Shown one piece after another: positions 46,901 through 56,379 of a stretch of DNA of 64,000 nucleotides (positions are counted from its first letter, which is position 1; the number at the start of each line of letters is the position of its first letter). Origin of the DNA: Symbiodinium natans (taxonomy: Eukaryota > Sar > Dinophyceae > Suessiales > Symbiodiniaceae); contig CAJNDS010000185.1 of NCBI GenBank assembly GCA_905221605.1, forward strand, positions 38,501-102,500, given 5' to 3'. Both the position numbers and the translations under genes were made by a program. The notes under the pieces were generated by a model, which made no database searches, was not told the DNA's origin, and worked only from the letters and a program-made list of their open reading frames with translations.

Positions 46901-47344
46901 AAACCCTAAACTCCTCAAACCCATAACCCCTCAAGTGCCGTTTAGGGTTTAGGGTTTAGGGTTTAGGGTTTAGGGTTTAGGGTTTAGGGTTTAGGGTTTG
47001 GGGTTTAGGGTTTAGGGTTTAGGGTTTCAATGAGGTGTCCCCAGCGCCAGCCCGAGAGACCCAGGGTCTGCCCCAAGTGCTCCCCAGGGTGACGCCAAGG
47101 CCCACAAACGCGCGCTTCCGTCCGGCTCCCGCCCTGAAGCCTAAACCCTAAACCCTAAACCCTAAACCCTAAACCCTAAACCCTAAACCCTAAACCCTAA
47201 ACCCTAAACCCTAAACCCTAAACCCTAAAATTCCTCTCAAGCGCTTGGGGGCTTTATTTGGGCCTGGGCCTGCAGGTCTTTCTGGGCTCTGAGGGAGGGT
47301 TTGAGGGATTTGAGCTCTAAGCTTGCCCTAACCCCTTTACCACC

Positions 47345-47447
47345 CGAAGCCCTAGAAGCCCTAGAAGCCCTAGAAGCCCTAGAAGCCCTAGAAGCCCTAG
47401 AAGCCCTAGAAGCCCTAGAAGCCCTAGAAGCCCTAGAAGCCCTAAAC
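47345..47447 (+). repeat. 9-mer array (CCCTAGAAG)n, about 11 units
   Basis: Multiple of three, so all frames stay open and give Ala-Leu-Glu, Arg-Ala-Ser or Leu-Leu-Gly repeats. The CCCTA core suggests descent from a telomere unit. No reason to think it is translated. Confidence 0.9.
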
Positions 47448-47719
47448 CCTGAGAGATGTCGGTGGTTTTTGTCAAACATGGGCTCTCTAGGCCGAGTGTG
47501 TCAGGGAGCCTCGGTGCGGTTGGTTCCACCTCGTCCGCAATTTTTCCGCCCACCGCGCAGCAGGAGATCGGCGAATTACTTATAAAGTCAACCGCGATGA
47601 AACCTGGAGGTTCAGGGTTTGGGGTTAAGGGTCTGGGGTTGAGGGTGTCGCGATATGAAACCTGGGCGGCGCAAGTTCTTCAAACTGCCTCTCCCTGGTT
47701 GAGAATCTTGAAAGCTGCC

Positions 47720-48231
47720 TCAGGCGGGCTGGGTGCCTTTGGACTGATGCGACTTGACTTTGTGCCGTGGAAGTCCGGAGTAGAGGCCGGAGAAAGACCG
47801 GAGGTGTTCGCAGAAGCTCTGTAGCGTGGACTTGCCCCGGCGATGGTGGTCGCCTTCGTAGCCCAGTAGCCATAGTACTATTTTTTGCTAGTACCATTCA
47901 GGTTCTTGTCATTTATTCTAAGCGATTCTCATTCTTGCTCTATGATCACTATCATAAGGATACCTTTCAGGGGGTTGCTTTGCTTGAGAAGGGAACCTGG
48001 AATCAAGAAAAGGGGGGCGCGAAAAGGGTATCCTTCTGGGCCAGCAAGGGCCCTAAACCCTAAACCCTAAACCCTAAACCCGAAACCCTTCTGGGCCAGC
48101 AAGGCGCCCTGGCCCTCCGAGATCACCTTGGACTCCTTGGCCAACTTCCGAAGCTGAAGCTCTGCCTCGTGCAACATCAGCCAAAAGTCCGAGCACTCCT
48201 GGGTTGCCCACTAAACGGCCTCAAAAAAACA

Positions 48232-48269
<38 letters not shown>

Positions 48270-49534
48270 ATATATATATATGTATATAGGTATATGTATA
48301 TATATATATATAGATATGTATATATATATATATATGCATATATATATATATATATATATATATGTCTGGCCCCCTTGCAAGCCCAAATAAGGCAAATGCA
48401 CAAAAGATCCCAAAAACCCAAACCTAGACGCTTCTAAGAGATGGCACTGGCCATCAAGGTGCATTGCCGAGACCTCCAGATACTTCTGGACCTCCTCGAG
48501 TTCATGGTTGGGGACAGTAATAGAAAAGTCAAATTTCTATTCCTTGTTGAGCTTCAGTACCCTCAAAGATTTAAAATGCTACCCCCTCTGTGACAAAGTC
48601 CTTCTGTGCGTCTGTCAGCTCGAGGGCGTCACGTGCTGTGCACTCCAAGCTTCCACTCTCATCCTCGGCCGGCGCGGGCAGGGAGCTCGTGACTATCTGA
48701 TCCATAGCCACCCGGGTGCACTGCCCCACATATTGAACCTGCTTGAGCAGATCAATGTAGTCGGTGCGAATTGTCTGCAGATCCTTGCACAAGGTAGCAA
48801 TGCCATCATAGAGCTCTGCTACGCAAATCTGCAGCTCGTCGCTTTGGTGACCTCTCGCCAGCCAGAGCAGTGTTGGAAGCTGTTCGAGAGCACTGCGTGC
48901 AATGGCCGAAAGCTTATGCGAAATCACCTGTGCGGAGTCGATGAGCTCCACAAAAAGATGCTGAGTTATGTGGGCAGCTGTTAGCACATCCCTGTCACTT
49001 TGCGAAAGACAGGTCGTCACAGCCTGGAGATGGCCTCCTTAGTAGCCCAGTAGCCATACTATAATGAGGGTTTAGGGTTTAGGGTTTAGAGTTTAGGGTT
49101 TCGGGTTTAGGGTTTAGGGTTTAGGGCTTAGCGTTTAGGGTTTAGGGGTTACTTTACAAGGGAACCCAGAACCCAAATAAAAGGGAAAAGGGTACCGCTG
49201 GGCTCCCGAGCCTCTGAAAGCATCCGTGAAGACCTTTAGGTCTCCCGCAGTGCCGTCAGGCTGATATAGCGGTGGGGCTTGGTAAGAGCTGCACGAACTC
49301 ACTGAGACAACCTAGACCAAGGAGTAGGAACAACAAGGGTACCCTTGCTGGGTTTTAAGGGGATTACCAGAAAAAAAAACTCAACCGCAACAAAAAAAAA
49401 GAAATAAGAACCTACTTCCGATTGCTAGCAACAGATCCGCGGGATCGGTCGCAAGGTCCCGACAGACCCGTACTGCTTACGGCCACGGACTCGTCGCGAA
49501 GCGATCGGAAACTCCAGTCACGAGGCAACGCCAT
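47720..49534 (-). CDS. Paralogue copy 3: same family, six exons, 307 aa after removing five element introns
   Basis: Exons on the minus strand: 49433-49534, 49212-49311, 48601-49034, 48432-48494, 48108-48198, 47720-47853; sum 924 nt, 307 codons plus stop. Each joint restores the family sequence: [13 protein letters not shown] (copy 2 has GSVVSASSCSSYQ), [13 protein letters not shown] (copy 2 EAFVGHLQVVTTC), DAQK|EVQKYLE, HLLE|ECSDFW (copy 1 RVLEECSDFW), and a last joint giving the same spacing as copy 1 up to [14 protein letters not shown] at 49532-49534; TACAG lies 13 bases upstream. If unspliced, every interruption would break or terminate the frame. Function unknown. The correct frame at all five joints makes chance or a dead gene unlikely, although RNA has not been seen. 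Confidence 0.8.
47854..48107 (-). other. Copy 3 intron 5 (254 bp, GC-AG): family E element with a duplicated end around a telomere array
   Basis: The plus-strand left end GTAGCCCAGTAGCCATA matches intron 2 and other family E copies. GGCG occurs at both edges. Near the other end an 18 bp perfect direct repeat (48032-48049 and 48087-48104, CCTTCTGGGCCAGCAAGG) brackets a 37 bp CCCTAAA array. The donor is set by reading frame and spacing (CAGG|GCGCC); a donor a few codons downstream would also keep the frame, so this edge is less certain. Confidence 0.6.
48199..48431 (-). other. Copy 3 intron 4 (233 bp, GC-AG): family G element with a TA microsatellite
   Basis: Minus-strand joint GAA|GCGTCTAGG...AACCCAG|GAGTGC restores Glu-Glu-Cys-Ser-Asp. 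One end (AAATAAGGCAAAT..CCCAAAAACC) matches family G copies at 16512-16616 and 46207-46313. The centre, 48230-48362, is an expanded TA/TATG microsatellite absent from the sister copies. Confidence 0.7.
48495..48600 (-). other. Copy 3 intron 3 (106 bp, GA-AG): family F element
   Basis: Minus-strand joint AAG|GACTTTGTC...CTCGAG|GAGGTC restores Lys-Glu-Val-Gln-Lys with exact family spacing. AGGA occurs at both edges, as expected of a target duplication. The body matches 37437-37533 (shared AATTTCTATTCCTT and AAAATGCTACCCC) and more weakly 58556-58615. Confidence 0.7.
49035..49211 (-). other. Copy 3 intron 2 (177 bp, GC-AG): family E element containing a TTTAGGG array
   Basis: The element 49038-49209 begins (plus strand) cTTAGTAGCCCAGTAGCC and ends GGTACCGCTGGGCTCCCGA, so its ends are inverted repeats around GCCCAG. 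A 5 bp duplication GCCTC flanks it (49033-49037, 49210-49214). Inside is a telomere-unit array at about 49066-49147. Minus-strand joint AGAG|GCTCGG...AGGAG|GCCATC restores Arg-Gly-His. Confidence 0.75.
49312..49432 (-). other. Copy 3 intron 1 (121 bp, GT-AG): TIR element of family D
   Basis: The element 49312-49428 has termini CTAGACCaaGGAGTAGG and, inverted, CTAGCAATCGGAAGTAGG, and is flanked by the 4 bp duplication CAAC (49308-49311, 49429-49432). On the minus strand the first GTTG gives the GT donor, the element end gives CTAG as acceptor, and the second GTTG starts the next exon (GTT GTC, Val-Val). Related copies lie at 3776-3862, 33243-33351 and 43588-43678. Confidence 0.75.
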
Positions 49535-49823
49535 GCGGAGCCGATGTCTGTACTAGTGACTGTAAATTTTGTGAGACCTCGGGGCCTAGAATCAGAAAGC
49601 TGGAGTCTGTTACCAGGCCCACCGAGCCGAAAAAAACACCTCAAGCCCCAAAATTGAGGTTACCAAGTCTATGTCAGCCCTCAAAAAAAAGTTCACCAAC
49701 AGCCAAACCCCAAACGCGAAACTTCAGGTTTTTGAAGCCATAAACTCCCAAAACGAAACGTCGAACAACCGGAAAAGACGCACTCAAAAGTGCTTGCATC
49801 CTTTGGTGATCAAAAAAACTTGG

Positions 49824-49874
49824 GATGTCCCCCTTATACACTAACATGTGAGTAAAACGGTGAACATCCCAAGA
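49824..49874. mobile_element. Family B TIR element, internally deleted
   Basis: CTTGGGATGTCCCCCTTATA and, inverted, CTTGGGATGTTCACC around a short centre; a 50 bp deletion derivative between A-rich flanks. Confidence 0.55.
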
Positions 49875-50065
49875 AAAAGCCTTTGTAGAGGGATTTGGTG
49901 GGTTTTACCCTAAACCCTGGCCCTGAACCCCAAACCCCAAACCCTAAACCCTAAACCCTAAACCCCCTGGGCACCTGGTAGAGATCAGCGTGCCGAGCTC
50001 CTCCCTGATCACGTAGGACCTCGGCAGAAGTTAAGGCAACGAATATGCAGGGTTGACGAAAGTAG

Positions 50066-50648
50066 GGTTTAGGGTTTAGGGTTCCGGGTTTAGGGTTTAG
50101 GGTTTAGGGTTTAGGGTGTAGGGTGTAGGGTGCAGGGTTTAGGGTTTAGGGTTTAGGGTTTAGGGTTTAGGGTTTAGGGTTTAGGGTTTAGGGTTTAGGG
50201 TTTAGGGTTTAGGGTTTAGGGTTTAGGGTTTACGAAAATAGGGGGCGCCCTTAAATAGACCCCCAAATAAAGAGGATTCCACTAAAAGAAGGATCCCCAA
50301 TAAGGTACCCGGAGTATCTCCAAACCCCAATATACGGGTTGGAAGAATTACGCGTAGCTTTTCCTCATGGTCTTTTCATAACAACCCGATTCTACTTGTT
50401 AAGGCGCCTATATTATAGCCATAATCTTCGTGGTGTACTCTTGGGGTAGTTACATGGTCCCTTAGTATGGGCCCTTAAAAGGGGCCCAAAATATACGCCT
50501 CACATACCCTTTTCAACCCAAGGGCCTTAGGGTTTAGGGTTTAGGGTTTAGGGTTTAGGGTTTAGGGTTTAGGGTTTAGGGTTTAGGGTTTAGGGTTTAG
50601 GGTTTAGGGTTTAGGGTTTGGGGTTTAGGGTTTAGGGTTTAGGGTGCG
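50066..50648 (+). repeat. Two TTTAGGG arrays (50066-50231, 50530-50648) upstream of the CCCH locus
   Basis: Separated by about 300 bp holding GGGGCGCCC-type and family H-like sequence. The last array ends 70 bp before the relict spliced leader. Confidence 0.9.
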
Positions 50649-50705
50649 GAGCTGCAGTTTGTGCTTCAGGAAATGGGGCAAGGATAGTTAAGAAGGGCAA
50701 TGACC

Positions 50706-50727
50706 TGTTGCTATGATTTGGCTCAAG
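50706..50727 (+). promoter_or_regulatory. Relict dinoflagellate spliced-leader sequence
   Basis: The stretch GTTGCTATgaTTTGGCTCAAG matches the known dinoflagellate spliced leader (3' part GTAGCCATTTTGGCTCAAG): 6 of 8 bases, a 2-base insertion, then 11 of 11. It ends one base before ATG at 50729. A spliced leader encoded in the genome directly before a reading frame is the established mark of a trans-spliced mRNA that was reverse transcribed and reinserted. Confidence 0.6.
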
Positions 50728-50767
50728 GATGGCCAGCAACAGGAGGGCCAAACGCTTTAAAAAGTGT

Positions 50768-50988
50768 GTTCTGGGTTTGGGGTTGGGGTTGGTTCCTAGG
50801 TGCTTTGGCATAGGTCCCCCGTACTCCCTTTCCCGGTTCCTCTTATCCGTGTTCTGGGTTTGTCTTATGGTTCGGTCTGGGGAATATAATTTCCGGGCGA
50901 TCAGTGGGGTTGATCCTTTTCCCTCTTTGGTTGCCCTCCGTAGGTTATGAGCCCAAGCGGTTCCCTGCGGTAAGTTGTTTTCTTTCAG
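50768..50988 (+). other. Probable GT-AG intron at the start of the CCCH locus
   Basis: TGT|GTTCTGGG...TTGTTTTCTTTCAG|GGT, phase 0, 221 bp, with a clear pyrimidine tract. Joining puts the ATG at 50729 in frame with the 295-codon frame that follows. A 12 of 13 direct repeat (50769-50781, 50984-50996) lies near both edges. If the locus is retroposed, this intron must be younger than the retroposition. Confidence 0.5.
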
Positions 50989-53089
50989 GGTTTGGGCTTA
51001 AGAAGCAATGTCTTCCGGCTCCAGCCTTCCGCGAATGGTGGAGAAAGTGGTGGAGCTAAAAATGGTGCAACTGGTTCCCTGGCTGGAGAGGTGGCGCTAG
51101 AAGCGGCGATGCCTGATGCTGCGGAAGAACAACTGGGAGGAACAACCGTTGCTGAAAGCCCCACTGAGGGTGTGGTTCCCAATGAGGAAATGACTGACAA
51201 CGCTGACGGTGAGAGGCGAGTTGGAGCTCCACAGCCAGAGGACGGCGTGGAAACGTCCGTGGATAAGACTGGTGTGGTAAACACTAAGTTGGCAGCTGCT
51301 GTGTTGGAATTGATAGAGAGACACACTTATCCGACGGCGTCGTCTTCATCGTTGAGTCGGAAGATGGTCAGTCAAGAAAGGCAGACTGAGCTGAGTGGCG
51401 AAGTGGCTCTGGTTGAAAAGTCCGAGTACAGAACTTCCGATGAGCCAGGTGGGAAAGACGGTGGGGGCCAACCTTCTTTAAGTGGTTCTGGTGGTGAGAC
51501 ACTGGAAGGACTGCTGGGAGGGACTGAGGTGCATCCTGAAGATATTCTGGAGCTGGAAGCCGTTATTCGGGAGGGGCGTCAACAAATGCACGCTCAACTG
51601 GAGCGACTACGGCTGGCGTCAGAGGAAGCCCTATGGAGGATTCTGAAAGGGAGATGCATTTTCAAGATGGTCGACCGTGTGACTACCATACTGCCACTCG
51701 AGATACCCAGCGGGAATGCCCGGAAGGGTATGAAAGCACTGCGGGAAAGGCGTCGGCGAACGAACAGACTGGAGCTTCGACAAGTAGAGGGAAGAACAAA
51801 GTTTCCTTCAGAGTGGAGCTGGGTTCTATATCGTCGACGTCCTCATCTGAGTCTGGAAGGGCTAATCAAGGCAGTGTAGCTAGTTGTATAGAAAAAGATG
51901 TTTCCTCTACCATTGAAAAATAGTGGTCTTAAGGGTGGTCTACCCTGACCCCGGGGTCTCCAAGGGAGGATAGTATCTCTGGAGCACAGAAAAGTATGGC
52001 TGAAGTGCACCTGGATCAGGGAAGGAATTTGGCATTTTCTGAGGGTGACGCAGCAATGGTTCTGGATGATCAAGTTCCCAATGAGGAAGAGAGCGGTGTT
52101 TCAGCAGCAGAAGCCTTGGTGGTGGATGTGGTGCTTGGCAATCAGGAAATACCTGGAAATGTATCAGCGGATGAGTGCTCCCAAACTATTGCTGGGACGT
52201 CCGTCTTCCTGAGGAAAGAAGATACTTCTGAGGTGGCTGATAGCACTGTTGAATTGCCTGACGTGGGGGGTCAAGGCAAAGGCCTGGAGCAACAATGAAG
52301 TGCGGGCTGATGCGCAAGAGAAGACCTGGAGCGCGGAGGAGGCACGGGTTGGAGCGCAAAGTGGTACATGTTCCGCAGTCGACTGCAACAATGGGGCGCA
52401 GGTCACTGTAGTAGCTGACGATGGAGGTGCATCGGCGGACGCGCTAGTGCAATCTGAAGTCTGAAGTTGGTGGCGTGGAACAAGGTGTTTTGAGTCACAC
52501 CGTAGCCAATGCGGCAGCTGTGACAGATGATGATGATCTTCCTTTGGTAACCATGGAGCCAAAGGATCCTGCGGCGGAAGAAAGTGTGCCCGCTGCGGAT
52601 GAATGCACAAAGGACCCAAAGAGAGGGTTCCTCTCCGACGAAACGGAGATTGCGCCAACTGGTAGTTTTCGGGAAGTCGACACCAAGGAAACTACAACGG
52701 TGGAGGCGACAGTAGTTGAAGAAGATCCTGTGTTCTTGGAGCGCAAAGTGGATGACTCTGCGGGACTCATACAAGTGCAGGAGAAAAAGCTTGGTCCAGA
52801 TGTGGAAGCAGGGGGACAACTGGGGCGATTCCTGACGGGCATTGTCAACTGCATTAACGTGGATGGAGCATTGTGGTTTGGATGTGTGGATCCCCGTGAA
52901 AGTAGAAGATGGTCGCCGCTTTCAATTTGGAGATGACGTCGAGGCGGTGGTGCATCAGGTTGAAGAAGATGGTACACTGATCATGAGTGTAGACCTGGAG
53001 CTGGTAGACGGCGATGATGCTACATCCTTTTCCGGACCACGCAAATGGAAGCGTGGAGAATCAAGCCAGTGGTGGAGTAATCCCTGGTA

Positions 53090-54382
53090 TTGGGGTCAAT
53101 GGGACCAAAGCTCCTCTTCGTACGGTCAATGGTACTGGAAGCAAGAGGACGAATGGAATTGTTCCGGCTGGTCTGCAGGTCAGGGGAGGAAGGAGAGATG
53201 AAGCAGTTCTATGGGGAAAAGCTTTTTAGAATGCTTGAACGCATGGAGGTAGAAAAGGAGTACCTCAACAAAATCACTGGGATGATCTTCGGCTCACGAA
53301 ATGTGGACGCGTTGAAGGACCTGTCGATGGACTTCGACTTGGTGAGGAGTGAGGCCCATGAAGCATATAACATCCTGATTAAGGATGGTTGGACACCCCA
53401 GAAGGGCGCGGCAACAAGCTGGCCACGTGCTAAGTATTCCCGAGCGTGCTACCATGATGCACTATTTGATGTTGCTCGCCAGGATCGAAGGTATAGTCAA
53501 GCGGCAACAGGTGAAGCGGTAGCAAGAGCTCTGGATCAAGGGGATGAAGAGTATTGGCACTCATTGTGGTTGGACTCGCAAAAGTTCCTGAGGGAAATTG
53601 ATGCAGCTATAGAAGCTATGCGACTGAGGGAAAGGAAGTCAATTGATGATTACCTTGATCCTGACAAGATGAGGAAGGTTCATCTCACACCGAAGCCCCG
53701 GACTGGATACGTCAAGCTGTGCAATTTTTTCAGGCAGGGAAAGTGTCGTAATGGAGACGCCTGTCAATTTGAACATCGACTTCCTGGTGTTGGGTGGCCA
53801 ACAAATGGTCCAACTGAGTCAGTTGAGAGCAACGCCGGTGATGATGATGAAGACATCGGCAGCCCACCAACTGAAGAAGGAGTCGTTGATCCTGCACAAG
53901 AAGAGCGCGATTATTTGGCCTTCCAAAGATACAATTATGGGAAGGGTGCTTCCAAGGGAGAGCCAATGATGCAAGAGCCAAGGCGAGAGTTGTGTTTATA
54001 TTATGGGCACAAGTCAGGCTGTAAGTATGGTCTCAATTGCAAATATGTCCATGATGACCAGGCAACTTTGGAGGGACATCGAGAAGCTGGGAAAAAATGG
54101 GACGATGCTTCCCGAAGGGCTCTTCGAGAGGCTGGTTTTCAAGGATCCTGCTTTGATCATTATTTGAAGGGAAGATGCAGGGTCGGACAAAATTGCAAAT
54201 ATAGCCATGAACAGATCTCTGACGATCGGTTGGCTCTGCTGCGCCATTTGGTTCATACAGCGAATCACATCAGTGATATCCAGGACAAGGGCGGTGAACT
54301 TCCAAGTCGCGACAGCTTCAAGTTTCCTACAGCAACAGTGGAGGGTCCTCGTCATCCTCTGCACCACAGGCGTTGGTTTTGA
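53090..54382 (+). CDS. CCCH-type zinc-finger reading frame (430 codons), part of the degenerate locus
   Basis: The longest intact frame in the window. It has three CCCH fingers: Cys211, Cys219, Cys225, His229 (C-X7-C-X5-C-X3-H); Cys302, Cys311, Cys317, His321 (C-X8-C-X5-C-X3-H); and Cys354, Cys363, Cys369, His373 (C-X8-C-X5-C-X3-H). CCCH fingers usually bind RNA. Before them is a helical region with EYWHSLWLDSQKFLREIDAA (about 150-170). The first 35 or so residues overlap a better W/Q-rich reading in another frame and are probably not translated as such. The C-terminus after about residue 410 also looks out of frame: the next frame reads a Ser/Gly-rich linker into LVLTNVSDDKQ. The fingers are intact although the locus around them is broken. 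Confidence 0.6.
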   Translation: MGSMGPKLLFVRSMVLEARGRMELFRLVCRSGEEGEMKQFYGEKLFRMLERMEVEKEYLNKITGMIFGSRNVDALKDLSMDFDLVRSEAHEAYNILIKDGWTPQKGAATSWPRAKYSRACYHDALFDVARQDRRYSQAATGEAVARALDQGDEEYWHSLWLDSQKFLREIDAAIEAMRLRERKSIDDYLDPDKMRKVHLTPKPRTGYVKLCNFFRQGKCRNGDACQFEHRLPGVGWPTNGPTESVESNAGDDDEDIGSPPTEEGVVDPAQEERDYLAFQRYNYGKGASKGEPMMQEPRRELCLYYGHKSGCKYGLNCKYVHDDQATLEGHREAGKKWDDASRRALREAGFQGSCFDHYLKGRCRVGQNCKYSHEQISDDRLALLRHLVHTANHISDIQDKGGELPSRDSFKFPTATVEGPRHPLHHRRWF

Positions 54383-56060
54383 CCAATGTGTCAGATGATA
54401 AACAAGCGACTGACACAACACTGGACGGTGCTGAAAAACAAGATGGGGATGAACGAAAGGACTCCATAGCAGAGTCCTCCAAGACGCCAATTCTAAGCCC
54501 TGATGAGCCGATTCAATCGTGGATGGCTAGAAATAAAGGGCTATGGGTTTATACTCCTCACGTGAGTGAGGCAATGACCAAGCTTGGTGTCACGAAAGTG
54601 CGCGAGCTTCAGAAGTAACTTTATGTGGAAGATCTGCTTGAAAAGGGAGTTTCGAAAGTGGACGCTTGTAAGCTGCTGGAATTGGTGGGTGGTGTCCAAG
54701 ATCGGCCAATGGCGCCGGATAAAGCGTACAGCAATCCTCTGGGAGTAAAGTGAGAACGGTTTTGCAGGTGAGGGAAGCTGAAAGCCACGGCGACGTGGAG
54801 ATGCCACGAGGCTCATATTTGGAAATCCTGGGCCGTGGAAGATACCGCGAGGCTTGGACTTTGGAGCAAAGGTCTCGCAAGGGAGGGCGCCAACGCAAAG
54901 AAATTTGCCTAGGACACTTTTAAAACAAGATCGACCGGAATATGGTCATCAGTGCCTCTTCGGATGGCTCGGGTGAGGGGGAGTTGAGCCTCTCTGTGGC
55001 TGAAACTCTGAGTCTTTCAATGGTGGAAGACGTTTCTGCACAACCGAACCCAGGTGATCCTCGAGTGCTGATTCAGTCACCCACAACTGAATGGGTCATG
55101 CGTCGTGGTGTAGCAGATCGTGCTATATGGCATGGAATAGCGTCAGCGGCGCGGCAAGCTTGCGAATCTATGGCGGCGGTGGATGAGCTGAACGGTAGGA
55201 TGAATACTGGGAGGTTGTTATATGAAAGAAGAGATGCAGGTCATTATGGGGACCTACATCATCCTTTCCATGACAATCCATGTTTGCCGCCAGTGGGGAA
55301 TTATCCGCTTTCTGTGATGGGAGCATTGTTGTCGCCAGGCCTGGAACAAGAATTTCGGATTACCAGTACGTTTGGAACTGCAATGGAGGCAATAGCTTAC
55401 GACTGGAATCAAGATCCAGCAATGGTGGGTCACGTTCAATTGATGGCCGCGGTGGCAAATATCGTGAGTCCGTTTCTCACGGTGGTCAAGGAACCATTGT
55501 GCAGTCTGATTTTCTCTGGCAACATGGAAGGGGTCGGATGATGGAATTCCTTCGAGCAGCTACGTGCGCCGATGAGTTGGAAGTTTTGCGGAAACGAATG
55601 GATGATTACGACGAGGAGGTGGATCCGTCTGGGCGCCTGCTGGAAATCTCTGGACAGACTGAATCGGTTTTTGGTCAAGGGAGTGGTGAGACTCCTATCT
55701 CTGCGGAAAGCGCCAAAGACGAGGAGGTGGCCTCTGAAAAGGCTGCGGGCAAAGCGCCGGAAATTTCTCCTGAAGAGGAGACAGCCGCTGGTCCATCAAG
55801 GATGTCTGGCACAAAAATGTTTCTGTGGAGGTTGTATGGAAGGATCGCCAGTTGGGAGCGATCAGACCAAAACCGACAGACTGGGAAGATGTTCGATAGC
55901 ACAAAAGGGTATCCTGGCGAAGGACCGACGAACGTTGGTGTTTCGGATATCTATGGACAGGCAATGTCCTGGGTCCCTGACATGCAGCTTGGTTGTGAAG
56001 TTGCAAAAAAGCAAGAGGTGTCCTCAACGTTGAATGATGTAGGTTCTCTGGGGTTGGAGA

Positions 56061-56379
56061 GTGAAGGGAGGAACTCAAAAAAGGCTCAGAAATGGTCCGG
56101 CAGGAGCCCAAAAAAGGCTCAGAAATGGCAGAACTGGTTCGGCAAAACCCAAAAAGGCTCAGAAATGGTCCGGGAGGAACCCAAAAAAGGCTCAGAAACG
56201 GTCCGGGAGGAGCCGAAAAAAGGCTCAGAAACGGTCCGGCAGGAGCCAGAAAAGGCTCAGAAATGGTCCGGGCAGGAGCCTCAAAAAGGCTCAGAAATGG
56301 TCCGGGGAGGAGCCCAAAAAGGCTCAGAAATGGTCCTGGAGGAGCTCAAGACTCAAAAATGGTCCTGGGAGAGCCCCTG
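56061..56379 (+). repeat. 33-bp-class minisatellite at the 3' end of the CCCH locus
   Basis: About nine imperfect copies of a unit centred on AAAAAGGCTCAGAAATGGTC with GGGAGGAGCCC spacing, giving KKAQKWSGRSP-like or EPKKGSEMVRE-like repeats depending on frame. All three frames are open across most of it, so which is used cannot be told. It ends where telomere-like CCTAAATCCTAAA repeats begin. Confidence 0.8.

Larger units (their letters stand above)
39079..47719. repeat. Spacer between copies 2 and 3
   Basis: 8.6 kb. The part 39079-40900 has few arrays and no recognised gene. The rest holds long arrays (41088-41225, 41330-41450, 41518-41768, 42315-42455, 43263-43391, 43680-43806, 44280-44525, 45488-45758, 46799-47030, 47138-47230) with elements and islands between them. 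Confidence 0.7.

Noticed and set aside
47237-47585. (RAS)n, (ALE)n and (LLG)n frames
   Set aside because: A 9 bp array whose unit length is a multiple of three; all frames are open by construction.
37829-49534. Copies 2 and 3 as pseudogenes broken by insertions
   Set aside because: All six interruptions can be removed at AG-type splice edges with the frame kept and protein lengths of 313 and 307 against 312; exons have no stops.
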